Source: an uncultured Gammaproteobacteria bacterium
Lineage (GTDB): Bacteria; Pseudomonadota; Gammaproteobacteria; PS1; Pseudothioglobaceae
Length of the DNA: 33,697 bases
Direction of reading: 5' to 3'
Assembly: GCA_902512305.1 (NCBI GenBank)
Contig: CABXIU010000014.1
Span: 1 to 33,697 of the forward strand
Shown here: positions 10,879 through 18,028 of the stretch, piece by piece
Layout of the letters: each line of letters starts with the position of its first letter
Numbering within the stretch: the stretch's first letter is position 1
Made by a program: the position numbers and the translations under genes
Notes under the pieces: generated by a model
Told to the model about the DNA's origin: nothing
What the model saw: only the letters and a program-made list of their open reading frames with translations
The model's database searches: none

Positions 10879-11762
10879 TGAATAAATTATTTTTACTATT
10901 TGCTCTATTACTGAGCTCAATTTCTTTACAAGCGAGTGCTGCTGCATGTGCTGTTGCTCAAGATGGATACTGCTCTCAACCTGATGAATACATAATGACT
11001 CTAAAAAAATTAGAGCTTTGTACTGCCTCACCTGCATCACTGGTAAATATAAGTTCAGACCTAAGTTCTTATGATGTTACTTGTACTGGTTCAGTTACGG
11101 TAGGGACTGGAGATCTGACCTTCGACTTAACCTCAGTGGTAGCCGGACAACAGATTGCTACTTTTGCCTCTACAACGGGCCTGCCTATTGGCACAACATT
11201 TACCCACGTCAAGCCGACACTTTCAAGAGAAATAAAGATGAGAGGCTCAGTAACTATTGCTGCTGGGAGTGGCTATACAGGAATTTGTAGTACAGATTCA
11301 GTTGCTACCGCTGGTAGTGGCAATAAATACGAAAGAATGTTGGCTGGAAAGACATCTGGAACTGCAACTCTGCAAACTTTTTATATTGGTACAGACAGTG
11401 GAGCTGCATCTTCTAGGGGTACGACTAGTCAAAATACTGTGAGCGCACATCCATATAAGATGTGTACTGCTCAGAACTGTTCGAGCTCGATTGGAACTGG
11501 AGATGGTGGTGCTAATGGCTCTTCGAATAAATGGCTGCCCTTTGATAGCCTTTATGGAATTGCAATTGAAGATGTCACCTCTACAGATACTGACTTTAGC
11601 TTGATATATCCTCTCTCAGAGCCCTATACAGTTGGACCTACAGCGCCAAAAATTGATATTGCTTTTGGATCTAGTGGCTCTTTAAACGCTATAGCTACCG
11701 GAGCGGCAACGTGTGCAATGAGCCCATATTACGTGAAATCCAAGTTTACTATTACTGACTAG
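10878..11762 (+). CDS. Secreted Cys-containing protein of unknown family, coupled to the beta-barrel gene
   Basis: I do not recognise a named family. The 294-residue product has a clear signal peptide (M-N-K-L-F-L-L-F-A-L-L-L, cut about after A-S-A near residue 21), and the mature part is rich in Ser, Thr, Gly and Ala. It contains eight cysteines, an even number that would fit disulfides in the periplasm or outside the cell. There are no further membrane segments and no lipobox. Near the mature N-terminus the chain reads D-E-Y-I-M-T-L-K-K-L-E-L-C-T, which looks like a structured beta module. The ATG overlaps the barrel stop by one base, with GAGG ten bases upstream. Because it has its own signal peptide it is a separate protein and not a frameshifted passenger. 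Export together with the barrel protein, as surface partner or cargo, is inferred. Confidence 0.75.
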   Translation: MNKLFLLFALLLSSISLQASAAACAVAQDGYCSQPDEYIMTLKKLELCTASPASLVNISSDLSSYDVTCTGSVTVGTGDLTFDLTSVVAGQQIATFASTTGLPIGTTFTHVKPTLSREIKMRGSVTIAAGSGYTGICSTDSVATAGSGNKYERMLAGKTSGTATLQTFYIGTDSGAASSRGTTSQNTVSAHPYKMCTAQNCSSSIGTGDGGANGSSNKWLPFDSLYGIAIEDVTSTDTDFSLIYPLSEPYTVGPTAPKIDIAFGSSGSLNAIATGAATCAMSPYYVKSKFTITD

Positions 11763-11793
11763 ATTTATTATTTCCTTGGCTGACCTAAAACCT

Positions 11794-11822
11794 TTGTAAA
11801 GCATAATTCTTAAGGTTATACT
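11794..11822 (+). promoter_or_regulatory. Candidate sigma-70 promoter for the SMR-racemase operon
   Basis: TTGTAA (11794-11799) and TATACT (11817-11822) are 17 bases apart, a good match in both boxes and in spacing. A transcript would begin about 22 bases before the SMR gene. This is one of the clearest promoters in the window. Confidence 0.6.
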
Positions 11823-11851
11823 GTGCCTTATTTACAGATTCAATAAACATT

Positions 11852-12181
11852 ATGAGTTATTTTTATTTGGCGCTTGCTATTGCTGCTGAGGTAGCAGGAA
11901 CAAGTCTTCTTAAGGCAACTGAAGAGTTCACAAAGCTAGTACCTTCGACTTTTCTTGTTATATTCTATTTGATTTCATTCTGGTTAATGACTCTGGCGCT
12001 CAGAGATCTTCCATTAGGCGTCGTTTATGCTGTGTGGTCGGGACTTGGTATCGTCTTGGTTGGAATAATTGGCGCAGTTATTTACAAAGAGATTCCTGAT
12101 CTTGCTTCATTGATTGGTATGGGGCTAATTATTTCAGGTGTTGTTGTTATGCACTTATTTTCTAAAACGATACAGAACTAA
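11852..12181 (+). CDS. Small multidrug resistance (SMR/EmrE-type) transporter
   Basis: This is a proton-driven antiporter of the inner membrane that works as a dual-topology dimer. The 109-residue protein has four membrane segments, the essential Glu in helix 1 (residue 13, in A-I-A-A-E-V-A-G-T), and the Y-A-V-W-S-G-L-G-I-V motif of helix 3 typical of the EmrE/QacE branch. It is nine bases ahead of the EutA-like gene under a good promoter, so the two are probably one transcript. That context suggests a role in moving a small amine or metabolite connected with the neighbouring catabolic genes, not only drug export. The substrate is unknown. Confidence 0.88.
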   Translation: MSYFYLALAIAAEVAGTSLLKATEEFTKLVPSTFLVIFYLISFWLMTLALRDLPLGVVYAVWSGLGIVLVGIIGAVIYKEIPDLASLIGMGLIISGVVVMHLFSKTIQN

Positions 12182-12190
12182 CTAAACATT

Positions 12191-12925
12191 ATGTCATTCG
12201 AATCAAAAAAATATCATCTCTATGAAACACTAAATGCCTCCAATGAAAGACCCACTGTTGGTTTAATCGTTTTAAATACAGACTTTACATTTGAGCGAGA
12301 TTTTGTGAGAATGTATTCAGAGCAACAGCCCAATTATGACTTTTATTTCAACCGGATTCATTTTGCAAATCCAATGACACCGGAATCTCTAGCTGCCATT
12401 GGCGATGATCTCACTGAAGCATCTGCAGGAATACTTCCTGACTATGATCTTGACTTGGTTGTGTTTAATTGCACCTCATCATCTTCTATTGTGGGCGATG
12501 ACGCAATAGAGGCGGCAATTCAAGAAAGTAAACCAAGTGCTAAAGTTCTCTCTACCTCTCAAGCAGTTGTAGCAAATTTTAGGGGAAGAGGCTTTAAAAA
12601 AGTCAGTGTCCTTACTCCTTACAGCGAAGAAGTTTCTTCCCTATTTAGAGATTATCTCCAAAAAAATGGAGTGGAGATTGTTTCTTCAATGTATATGGAT
12701 ATGAGTGATGACAGAGATGTTGCCATGCTTCCTACCGATGAAATAATCAAAGCAGCCAAAGCAGCTATTCATGATGATGCAGATGCAATTTTTATCTCGT
12801 GTACGGCAATGAGATCTGCTGAAATTATTCCTCAAATTGAAGAAGCAATTGGCAAGCCTGTTTTAACTTCAAATCAAGCCACTTTTGACCAAATCTCAAG
12901 AATGATAGAAGGTTTGAATACTTGA
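12191..12925 (+). CDS. eutA: EutA-like enzyme of the Asp/Glu racemase-maleate isomerase superfamily
   Basis: Members of this superfamily use two cysteines, one in each half of a pseudosymmetric fold, for racemisation, isomerisation or decarboxylation of small acids. The 244-residue protein has both: Cys94 in V-V-F-N-C-T-S-S-S-S and Cys204 in I-F-I-S-C-T-A-M-R. The T-P-Y segment (residues 142-144) also fits. EutA of ectoine utilisation clusters belongs to this group. That assignment is favoured because a DoeA/EutD-like gene lies close by, but maleate isomerase or another racemase cannot be excluded. It follows the SMR gene by nine bases and is followed by a hairpin terminator. Confidence 0.6.
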   Translation: MSFESKKYHLYETLNASNERPTVGLIVLNTDFTFERDFVRMYSEQQPNYDFYFNRIHFANPMTPESLAAIGDDLTEASAGILPDYDLDLVVFNCTSSSSIVGDDAIEAAIQESKPSAKVLSTSQAVVANFRGRGFKKVSVLTPYSEEVSSLFRDYLQKNGVEIVSSMYMDMSDDRDVAMLPTDEIIKAAKAAIHDDADAIFISCTAMRSAEIIPQIEEAIGKPVLTSNQATFDQISRMIEGLNT

Positions 12926-12964
12926 ACTAACTCTAGATTTTCTTGTAAATCACTGATAATTATG

Positions 12965-12992
12965 AAAAATTCACATATGAGTGAATTTTTTT
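12965..12992 (+). terminator. Rho-independent terminator after the EutA-like gene
   Basis: A perfect 10-bp stem (AAAAATTCAC at 12965-12974 with GTGAATTTTT at 12981-12990) encloses a six-base loop and runs into T residues. The stem is AT-rich, so its strength is uncertain. The A-rich left arm also allows it to work for a transcript on the other strand. It separates SMR-eutA from the regulator gene. Confidence 0.6.
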
Positions 12993-13028
12993 GATAAATA
13001 AAGTTTCATTTAGGGCGATAATAGAACT

Positions 13029-13520
13029 ATGCATAAGCTTGATGAAAGAGACATACAAATTTTATCCATTCTTCAAAAGGAAGGAAGGATTACCAAAACT
13101 GCGCTCGCTGATAAACTCAATTTATCACTTACTCCGTCATGGGATAGATTACAAAGATTAGAGGAGGCAGGAATCATTGAAAGTTATGGGGCAAATCTGT
13201 CCTCTTCATTTTTAAGTAATTTCCATCTTGTGATAACAGAAGTTGAGCTGGAGAGTCATAAGCAAGGAGAGTTTGCGCGTTTTGAGGACGCCATCATGGA
13301 ATTTGATGAAGTTCTATCTTGCTGGTCTATTGGTGGGAGCTTAGATTATATTCTTAGAGTGATTGTAAAGGATGTTATTGATTATCAGGACTTTATTAAA
13401 AGAGTATTAAATGCGGATATCGGTCTAAGGCGTTATTTTAGTTATGCAGTATTAGATTGCGTTAAGCATAGTGATGTGATTCCAGAAAGTTTGATAAAAA
13501 AATCAGATTTAGCAAAATAA
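13029..13520 (+). CDS. Lrp/AsnC-family transcriptional regulator (possibly DoeX/ectoine-type)
   Basis: These are small feast/famine regulators with an N-terminal winged helix-turn-helix and a C-terminal RAM effector domain. The 163-residue protein starts L-D-E-R-D-I-Q-I-L-S-I-L-Q and has the HTH T-K-T-A-L-A-D-K-L-N-L-S, followed by W-D-R-L-Q-R-L-E-E-A-G-I-I. The RAM part contains the G-G-S-L-D-Y-I-L-R-V motif. AsnC-type regulators accompany ectoine catabolic genes in other proteobacteria, so it may sense an intermediate made by its neighbours; that is inference. GATAAT at 13017-13022 sits only six bases before the ATG and no Shine-Dalgarno is visible, which suggests a leaderless or nearly leaderless mRNA. 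It converges with the DoeA-like gene. Confidence 0.9.
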   Translation: MHKLDERDIQILSILQKEGRITKTALADKLNLSLTPSWDRLQRLEEAGIIESYGANLSSSFLSNFHLVITEVELESHKQGEFARFEDAIMEFDEVLSCWSIGGSLDYILRVIVKDVIDYQDFIKRVLNADIGLRRYFSYAVLDCVKHSDVIPESLIKKSDLAK

Positions 13521-13530
13521 ATTTATAGGC

Positions 13531-14709
13531 TTATTTGACTAATAGCTCTCTTGGAACTGCTGATAAGCATTCCCCGCCATTACTTCCAACACGAATACTC
13601 TCTGTCATTTCAAATCCCCAGTCATCAAACCATATCGCTGGCATAAAGTGAAAAGTCATATTTTCCTCAAGAACAGTCTGATCTGTTCCTCTTAAACTCA
13701 TTGTTCTCTCGCCCCAGTCTGGAGGATAGCTGCAACCAATAGGGTAGCCGCATCGATTATTCTTTTCATAGCCATATTTATTGAGAGTTGCAGTAAAGTT
13801 ATCTGAAATTTGTGCGCAAGTATTGCCAGGCCTAAACATCTCAATTGCATTCTCTATACACTCATTAATCACCTTTTCAATGTCCAAGTATTCTTTCGGA
13901 GGGGTTCCTAAAAATAAGGTTCTTGAGCAGGGACAGTGATACCTAGCATAAGCAGCTCCAAGCTCTAAAAACATACCCTCATTATTTTTTAGTGGCTCAT
14001 CATTCCAGGTCATGTGACATGCTGCAGCTTCTTCGCCTGCTCCAATCAGAGGGACAAAAGAGGCGTAGTCACCATAATGACCTTGATGACCCTTCACTCC
14101 TGCATGATATATTTCAGCGACCAATTCATTTTTTCTCATTCCAGGTTCAGCGACCTGCATCACTCTCTCATAGACTCCTTCAATAACCTTGCCAGCCCTT
14201 TTCATATAAGTAATCTCAGTTTCTGATTTAACTGCTCTTTGCCAATTCACAAGGCCTGTCTGGTCGCTAAATGTAGCCGAAGGGAGAGACGAATACAAAG
14301 ACTCAGCAGCTCGCGCTGAAAAGAAATAATTATCCTTTTCTAGGCCAATATTTTTATTACTAAACCCGTTCTCCTTGAGAACGCCTGCTAGATGTTCCAT
14401 AGGATGTTTCTCCGGGGTCATAACATAGTCATCCGGGTAAGAGATAATATTATTTAAATCAAGATCTGTCGTGAGTTCAGCGCCCTTGGCATCAATCCCT
14501 CTGCCATACCAAAAAAGACCACCATCTGTTGAGATTACAACACATTGATGAACATAAAATGACCAGCCGTCGTATCCTGTGAGCCAAAACATATTGGCAG
14601 GATCATAAACAATTAGGGCGTCAACTTTGGAAGCGTTCATAGACTTCCGAACTTTTAATTGCCTCTCAATGTACTCCTCTTTAGTAAATCTTCTTCTATC
14701 TTTTTTCAC
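13531..14709 (-). CDS. doeA: Ectoine hydrolase-like protein (DoeA/EutD, M24 peptidase-fold)
   Basis: DoeA opens the ectoine ring to N-acetyl-diaminobutyrate. The 392-residue protein has the creatinase-like N-domain and a pita-bread C-domain. Strings that I associate with DoeA/EutD are L-T-G-Y-D-G-W-S-F-Y-V-H-Q, G-L-V-N-W-Q-R-A-V-K-S, E-P-G-M-R-K-N-E-L-V-A-E-I-Y, Y-H-C-P-C-S-R-T and G-Y-P-I-G-C-S-Y-P-P-D-W-G-E-R-T-M-S-L. Two Asp metal ligands of M24 aminopeptidases are replaced in the E-L-G-A and C-P-C-S-R-T regions, as in creatinase-type non-metal members, so peptidase activity is unlikely. It follows the CGS-family gene by 11 bases in one operon. DoeB, DoeC and DoeD are not next to it, so the true substrate could be an ectoine relative. 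Confidence 0.8.
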   Translation of the reverse strand: MKKDRRRFTKEEYIERQLKVRKSMNASKVDALIVYDPANMFWLTGYDGWSFYVHQCVVISTDGGLFWYGRGIDAKGAELTTDLDLNNIISYPDDYVMTPEKHPMEHLAGVLKENGFSNKNIGLEKDNYFFSARAAESLYSSLPSATFSDQTGLVNWQRAVKSETEITYMKRAGKVIEGVYERVMQVAEPGMRKNELVAEIYHAGVKGHQGHYGDYASFVPLIGAGEEAAACHMTWNDEPLKNNEGMFLELGAAYARYHCPCSRTLFLGTPPKEYLDIEKVINECIENAIEMFRPGNTCAQISDNFTATLNKYGYEKNNRCGYPIGCSYPPDWGERTMSLRGTDQTVLEENMTFHFMPAIWFDDWGFEMTESIRVGSNGGECLSAVPRELLVK

Positions 14710-14720
14710 GATCTCTCCTT

Positions 14721-15914
14721 TTAAGAAATATGTGTAAATGCTTGTTTCAAATCATCAATTAGATCCTCGACATCTTCAATACCTGTGGAGTATCTTACAA
14801 GTCCTTCTGGTATTCCCGCAGCCAATCTTTCTTCAGCGCTGCACTCTACATGACTTGTTGTTAGTGGTGGCCCAACAACCGTCTCAACACAACCTAAATT
14901 TGCTGCCATGTGGGCATACTTAAGTTTTGGTAGAAATACTTTAATCGCCTCTAGGCCATCTTTAATAGAAAAGCTTAGCATCCCTCCAAAGCCACCATTC
15001 ATTTGTTTTTTTGCAATTTTATGGCCAGGATGAGTCTTTAGGCCTGGGTAGTTGACTTGCTCAACTAGAGGATGATTTTCTAAGAATTCTGCAATTTGAA
15101 GTGCGCTTTGGTTTTGCCTTTCAACACGGAGTTTTAATGTTTTCATTCCTCTTAGGAGGCTATAAGCATCCATTGGCGCAAGGGTTGCGCCGTTAATTTC
15201 ACGGTAATGATAAACTTTTTTAACTAAGTCTTTATTGCCACAGATAACTCCGCCAAGTGCATCAGCATGGCCGCCAAGATACTTTGAGGCAGAATGAAGT
15301 GAAATATCAGCTCCAAGCAGCAAAGGATTTTGGTTGATAGGGGTGGCAAAGGTATTATCAACAACGACTAAGGCGCCAACTTTTTTAGCTGCTGTACTGA
15401 GTCTCTTAATGTCAGTTATTTTAATGGTTGGGTTGGTTGGCGTCTCTAAATACAATAATTTACAGTCTTTAGCTATTTCAGCTTCTAGCTGATCATAATC
15501 CCCTGTTTCGCAGAGGCTAACTTTGATATTGAGTGGCGGCAAGAACTCATTAAATATGACATTAGTTCCTCCGTAACTATCTTTGATTGAGACAACGCGA
15601 TCACCAGGTTTTAGAAAGGTAGCAAGGGTGTTGCTAATTGCAGCCATGCCTGAGGCAAAGCTGGTAGCAGCTTCAGCACATTCAAGATCTTTGACCTTGT
15701 CTTCAAATGTGCGAACAGTTGGGTTGGTGTTTCTTGAGTAGATGTGACCTTCTGCCTCTTCCAGGGCGACTTTGTGCCACGTATCAATATCTTTATAGCC
15801 AAATGAGACACTGTGAACAACAGGAACCTGAGTTGAACGTTCATAAAGTTCGTGCTCTTGTTCACCGCTCCAGATGCTTTGAGTAGATTGTCCAATTTGT
15901 TTTTTATCAAGCAT
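14721..15914 (-). CDS. Cystathionine gamma-synthase/lyase-family PLP enzyme
   Basis: This family (Cys/Met metabolism PLP enzymes) carries out gamma- or beta-elimination and replacement on amino acids with a leaving group. The 397-residue protein has Y-S-R-N-T-N-P-T (59-66, cofactor phosphate of the partner subunit), S-G-M-A-A (88-92), V-D-N-T-F-A-T-P and the Schiff-base Lys211 in S-A-S-K-Y-L-G-G-H. AGAGGTG precedes the ATG. It is the first gene of a two-gene operon with the DoeA-like hydrolase. That neighbour suggests the substrate is a four-carbon amino acid such as a diaminobutyrate derivative instead of cystathionine; this is inference. Ordinary methionine gamma-lyase or O-acetylhomoserine-type activity is the alternative. 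Confidence 0.88.
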   Translation of the reverse strand: MLDKKQIGQSTQSIWSGEQEHELYERSTQVPVVHSVSFGYKDIDTWHKVALEEAEGHIYSRNTNPTVRTFEDKVKDLECAEAATSFASGMAAISNTLATFLKPGDRVVSIKDSYGGTNVIFNEFLPPLNIKVSLCETGDYDQLEAEIAKDCKLLYLETPTNPTIKITDIKRLSTAAKKVGALVVVDNTFATPINQNPLLLGADISLHSASKYLGGHADALGGVICGNKDLVKKVYHYREINGATLAPMDAYSLLRGMKTLKLRVERQNQSALQIAEFLENHPLVEQVNYPGLKTHPGHKIAKKQMNGGFGGMLSFSIKDGLEAIKVFLPKLKYAHMAANLGCVETVVGPPLTTSHVECSAEERLAAGIPEGLVRYSTGIEDVEDLIDDLKQAFTHIS

Positions 15915-15938
15915 AATTCACCTCTTTAATTTGCGTTG

Positions 15939-15975
15939 AGTATAAATAAAAATCACCATGAGTCATTTTTATACT
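15939..15975. promoter_or_regulatory. Imperfect inverted repeat upstream of the CGS-doeA operon
   Basis: AGTATAAATAAAAAT (15939-15953) faces ATTTTTATACT (15965-15975); the left arm carries a four-base insertion. The element overlaps the stretch where the minus-strand promoter should lie (TATACT-like -10 at the left arm) and lies in the gap between the CGS gene and the divergent EamA permease. It could be the operator for the nearby Lrp-type regulator. Low complexity makes chance a real alternative. Confidence 0.3.
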
Positions 15976-16007
15976 ATTTCAAGGCAGCGCTTTAAAAAGC
16001 CTTTATC

Positions 16008-16035
16008 TTGACAATTTGGATTATACATCTAGAAC
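16008..16035 (+). promoter_or_regulatory. Candidate promoter for the EamA permease
   Basis: A perfect TTGACA at 16008-16013 is followed after 16 bases by TAGAAC (four of six matches to the -10 consensus). A second perfect TTGACA lies at 16043-16048 but has a poor -10. The leader to the gene is about 100 bases and contains a weak 7-bp AT hairpin at 16077-16097 ending in Ts. Confidence 0.35.
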
Positions 16036-16145
16036 TAACCGTTTGACAATCCTCAAAATCTTAACGATGAATAAATAAATATTCCCCGATAATATTTTTC
16101 TGATATATTTCGATTCTTTTATATCTTGATAATCTTTGTAATTTT

Positions 16146-17093
16146 ATGAGTAGTCTTCCATCAGATAACAATAATGAAAAAGATCTAGGAATTGTTAAGT
16201 CAAACTTTATTTGTGTTTTCTCAATACTCTTATTTGCAATGGGGTTTCCTGCTGCAGAGTATTTATTGGATGACTGGGATGTGGTAAGCGTTATTACTGC
16301 TCGAAATGTATTTTCATTTATTTTAATTTTCTTTATATGGTTATACATAGACGGGGTTCAAAAGGTTAAGTCTGCTAATTGGTTTAAAGGTTTTTGGATT
16401 GGGGTCATGGGATTTGGTATAGGCGCATTCTTGATTCTCTACCTTCAGTCACTAACAACTCCAGTAATTGCAGCATTGGCCGTAGCTACTATGCCAGTAT
16501 TTGCAGTATTGCTTGAGATATTCCTTGACGGACGTAAAATGACGTTGTGGTTTTTCTTTGGGGTAATTTTGGTTCTTTGGGGTGGCTATATTGCTTCTGG
16601 AGCCTCATTGACTGAGGGTAATATTGGATTTGCTATTCTGATTGGGTTTATAGGGGTAGCACTATTTGCATGGGGTTCTAGAGCGACTGTTAAAAGCCTT
16701 CCAGGTATGACTACTTTGGGTCAGGTGGCAGTCACTTCATTTGGGATGGCTGGTCTTTCAATTGTGCTGTACTTTATTGGCACTATTTTTATGGATCTAA
16801 CGAATAGTGTTTCATCAATAACACTTAAGCATCTGGGTTTAGTGCTAATCTATGCTTGGCTAGGTCTAGGTATTTCGCAAATTTTATGGATAAAGGCTGT
16901 TAGCCAAATTGGTATTGGAATCGCTTCATTTCATTTAAATGCCGTACCATTTTATGTGATGTTTATGCTTTTTCTTCTCGGTGATAATTGGATTTGGCAC
17001 CAAGCAATTGGTGCTTTAATTGTTATTATCGGGGTAATTTTGGCACAACAAAAATCTTCAAAGAAAAAAGCAGAGTTTTTTGAGCTACCTTAA
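16146..17093 (+). CDS. EamA/DMT-family transporter
   Basis: This is a ten-helix drug/metabolite transporter of the inner membrane made of two EamA repeats. The 315-residue protein has a short hydrophilic N-terminus (about 15 residues), then alternating hydrophobic segments. The repeat ends P-V-I-A-A-L-A-V-A-T-M-P-V-F-A-V and A-S-F-H-L-N-A-V-P-F-Y-V are typical. Family members export amino acids, amines or other metabolites. It is divergent from the CGS-doeA operon across a shared regulatory gap and may belong to the same regulon. The substrate is not predictable from the sequence. Its last nine bases overlap the end of prmC on the other strand. No Shine-Dalgarno was seen. Confidence 0.85.
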   Translation: MSSLPSDNNNEKDLGIVKSNFICVFSILLFAMGFPAAEYLLDDWDVVSVITARNVFSFILIFFIWLYIDGVQKVKSANWFKGFWIGVMGFGIGAFLILYLQSLTTPVIAALAVATMPVFAVLLEIFLDGRKMTLWFFFGVILVLWGGYIASGASLTEGNIGFAILIGFIGVALFAWGSRATVKSLPGMTTLGQVAVTSFGMAGLSIVLYFIGTIFMDLTNSVSSITLKHLGLVLIYAWLGLGISQILWIKAVSQIGIGIASFHLNAVPFYVMFMLFLLGDNWIWHQAIGALIVIIGVILAQQKSSKKKAEFFELP

Positions 17094-17879
17094 TTCTGCC
17101 AGGATTGCTCTGTCTAGTCCGTTAAGATCTTGATAGGTTTTGATGTTTATAAAAGAGTCTTTCAATAACTCGACAATTTCTTTTTGTTTTCTGTCACTAT
17201 GTTCTAGGAGTAGGTAGCCACCTTCATTTAAATAATTAGGTGCATTTTTTATAATTTCTCTGATGTCATCTAGTCCATCTTTTCCAGAGACCATAGCTTC
17301 GATAGGTTCGTATTTGAGATCTTCCAGATGGGAATCATTTTCTGCCAGATAAGGAGGGTTAGTTACAATTAAGTCAAAGGTTTTACCAGTCAGTTCATCA
17401 AACCAACTGCTGTGGTAGAATTTAATGTCTTTGGTTGCATTTTTTTTGGCAATTTTTAACGCATTTATTGATTTATCGCTTGCACTTATTCGCCATTCAG
17501 GACATTTATCAGCTAAAGTTATCGCAATAATTCCACTACCAGTTCCTAAATCTATAGCTTCAATCGCTTGGTTTGGTTTAAATAAATCAATTGCAATATC
17601 AATTAGTAGTTCTGTTTCGGGCCTTGGGATTAAGGTATCAGAAGAAACCTGAAAGTCTAGGTGATAAAATCCTTTGGATCCACTTAAATAAGCATAGGGC
17701 TTCCCATTATTCCTATCCTTAATAAGTTTATTAAGTTTATTAAGCTCTTTTTTAGTTAACTCATATGATGGATTAGCAAATAGCTGCTCTTTTTTTTGTT
17801 TTAGTGCCAAGCACAACAATAATTGAATATCAATGATATCTTTATGAAGAAAATCTTTGATTATTTTTCCAGAGGACAT
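17085..17879 (-). CDS. prmC: Release factor glutamine N5-methyltransferase PrmC
   Basis: PrmC methylates the Gln of the GGQ motif in release factors RF1 and RF2, which raises termination efficiency. The 264-residue protein has an N-terminal helical domain, then I-P-R-P-E-T-E-L-L (substrate region), the SAM motif A-I-D-L-G-T-G-S-G-I-I-A, and the defining N-P-P-Y in I-V-T-N-P-P-Y-L. The usual upstream prfA is absent; the gene stands alone between convergent EamA and divergent trmL. Confidence 0.94.
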   Translation of the reverse strand: MSSGKIIKDFLHKDIIDIQLLLCLALKQKKEQLFANPSYELTKKELNKLNKLIKDRNNGKPYAYLSGSKGFYHLDFQVSSDTLIPRPETELLIDIAIDLFKPNQAIEAIDLGTGSGIIAITLADKCPEWRISASDKSINALKIAKKNATKDIKFYHSSWFDELTGKTFDLIVTNPPYLAENDSHLEDLKYEPIEAMVSGKDGLDDIREIIKNAPNYLNEGGYLLLEHSDRKQKEIVELLKDSFINIKTYQDLNGLDRAILAELR

Positions 17880-18028
17880 TTTAATTGGTTATTTTGTATT
17901 CTTGTTTTCGGCACAAATTATAACAAGATGGTAATTTTTAGAGCTGTGAAATTATTTATTTTTATTGATTTATTAGTATTTGTCTATGGGATGATTAATT
18001 TGTTTCAAATATATTGAACAAAGATATT

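Noticed and set aside
10860-10960. Frameshift separating a barrel from its passenger
   Set aside because: The second gene has its own complete signal peptide directly after the overlap, so the two are separate proteins. The downstream product also shows no Ig-like passenger repeats.
15611-15910. 99-codon open frame on the minus strand overlapping the PLP enzyme
   Set aside because: It is a same-strand shadow in another frame of the CGS-family gene, with no protein-like features.
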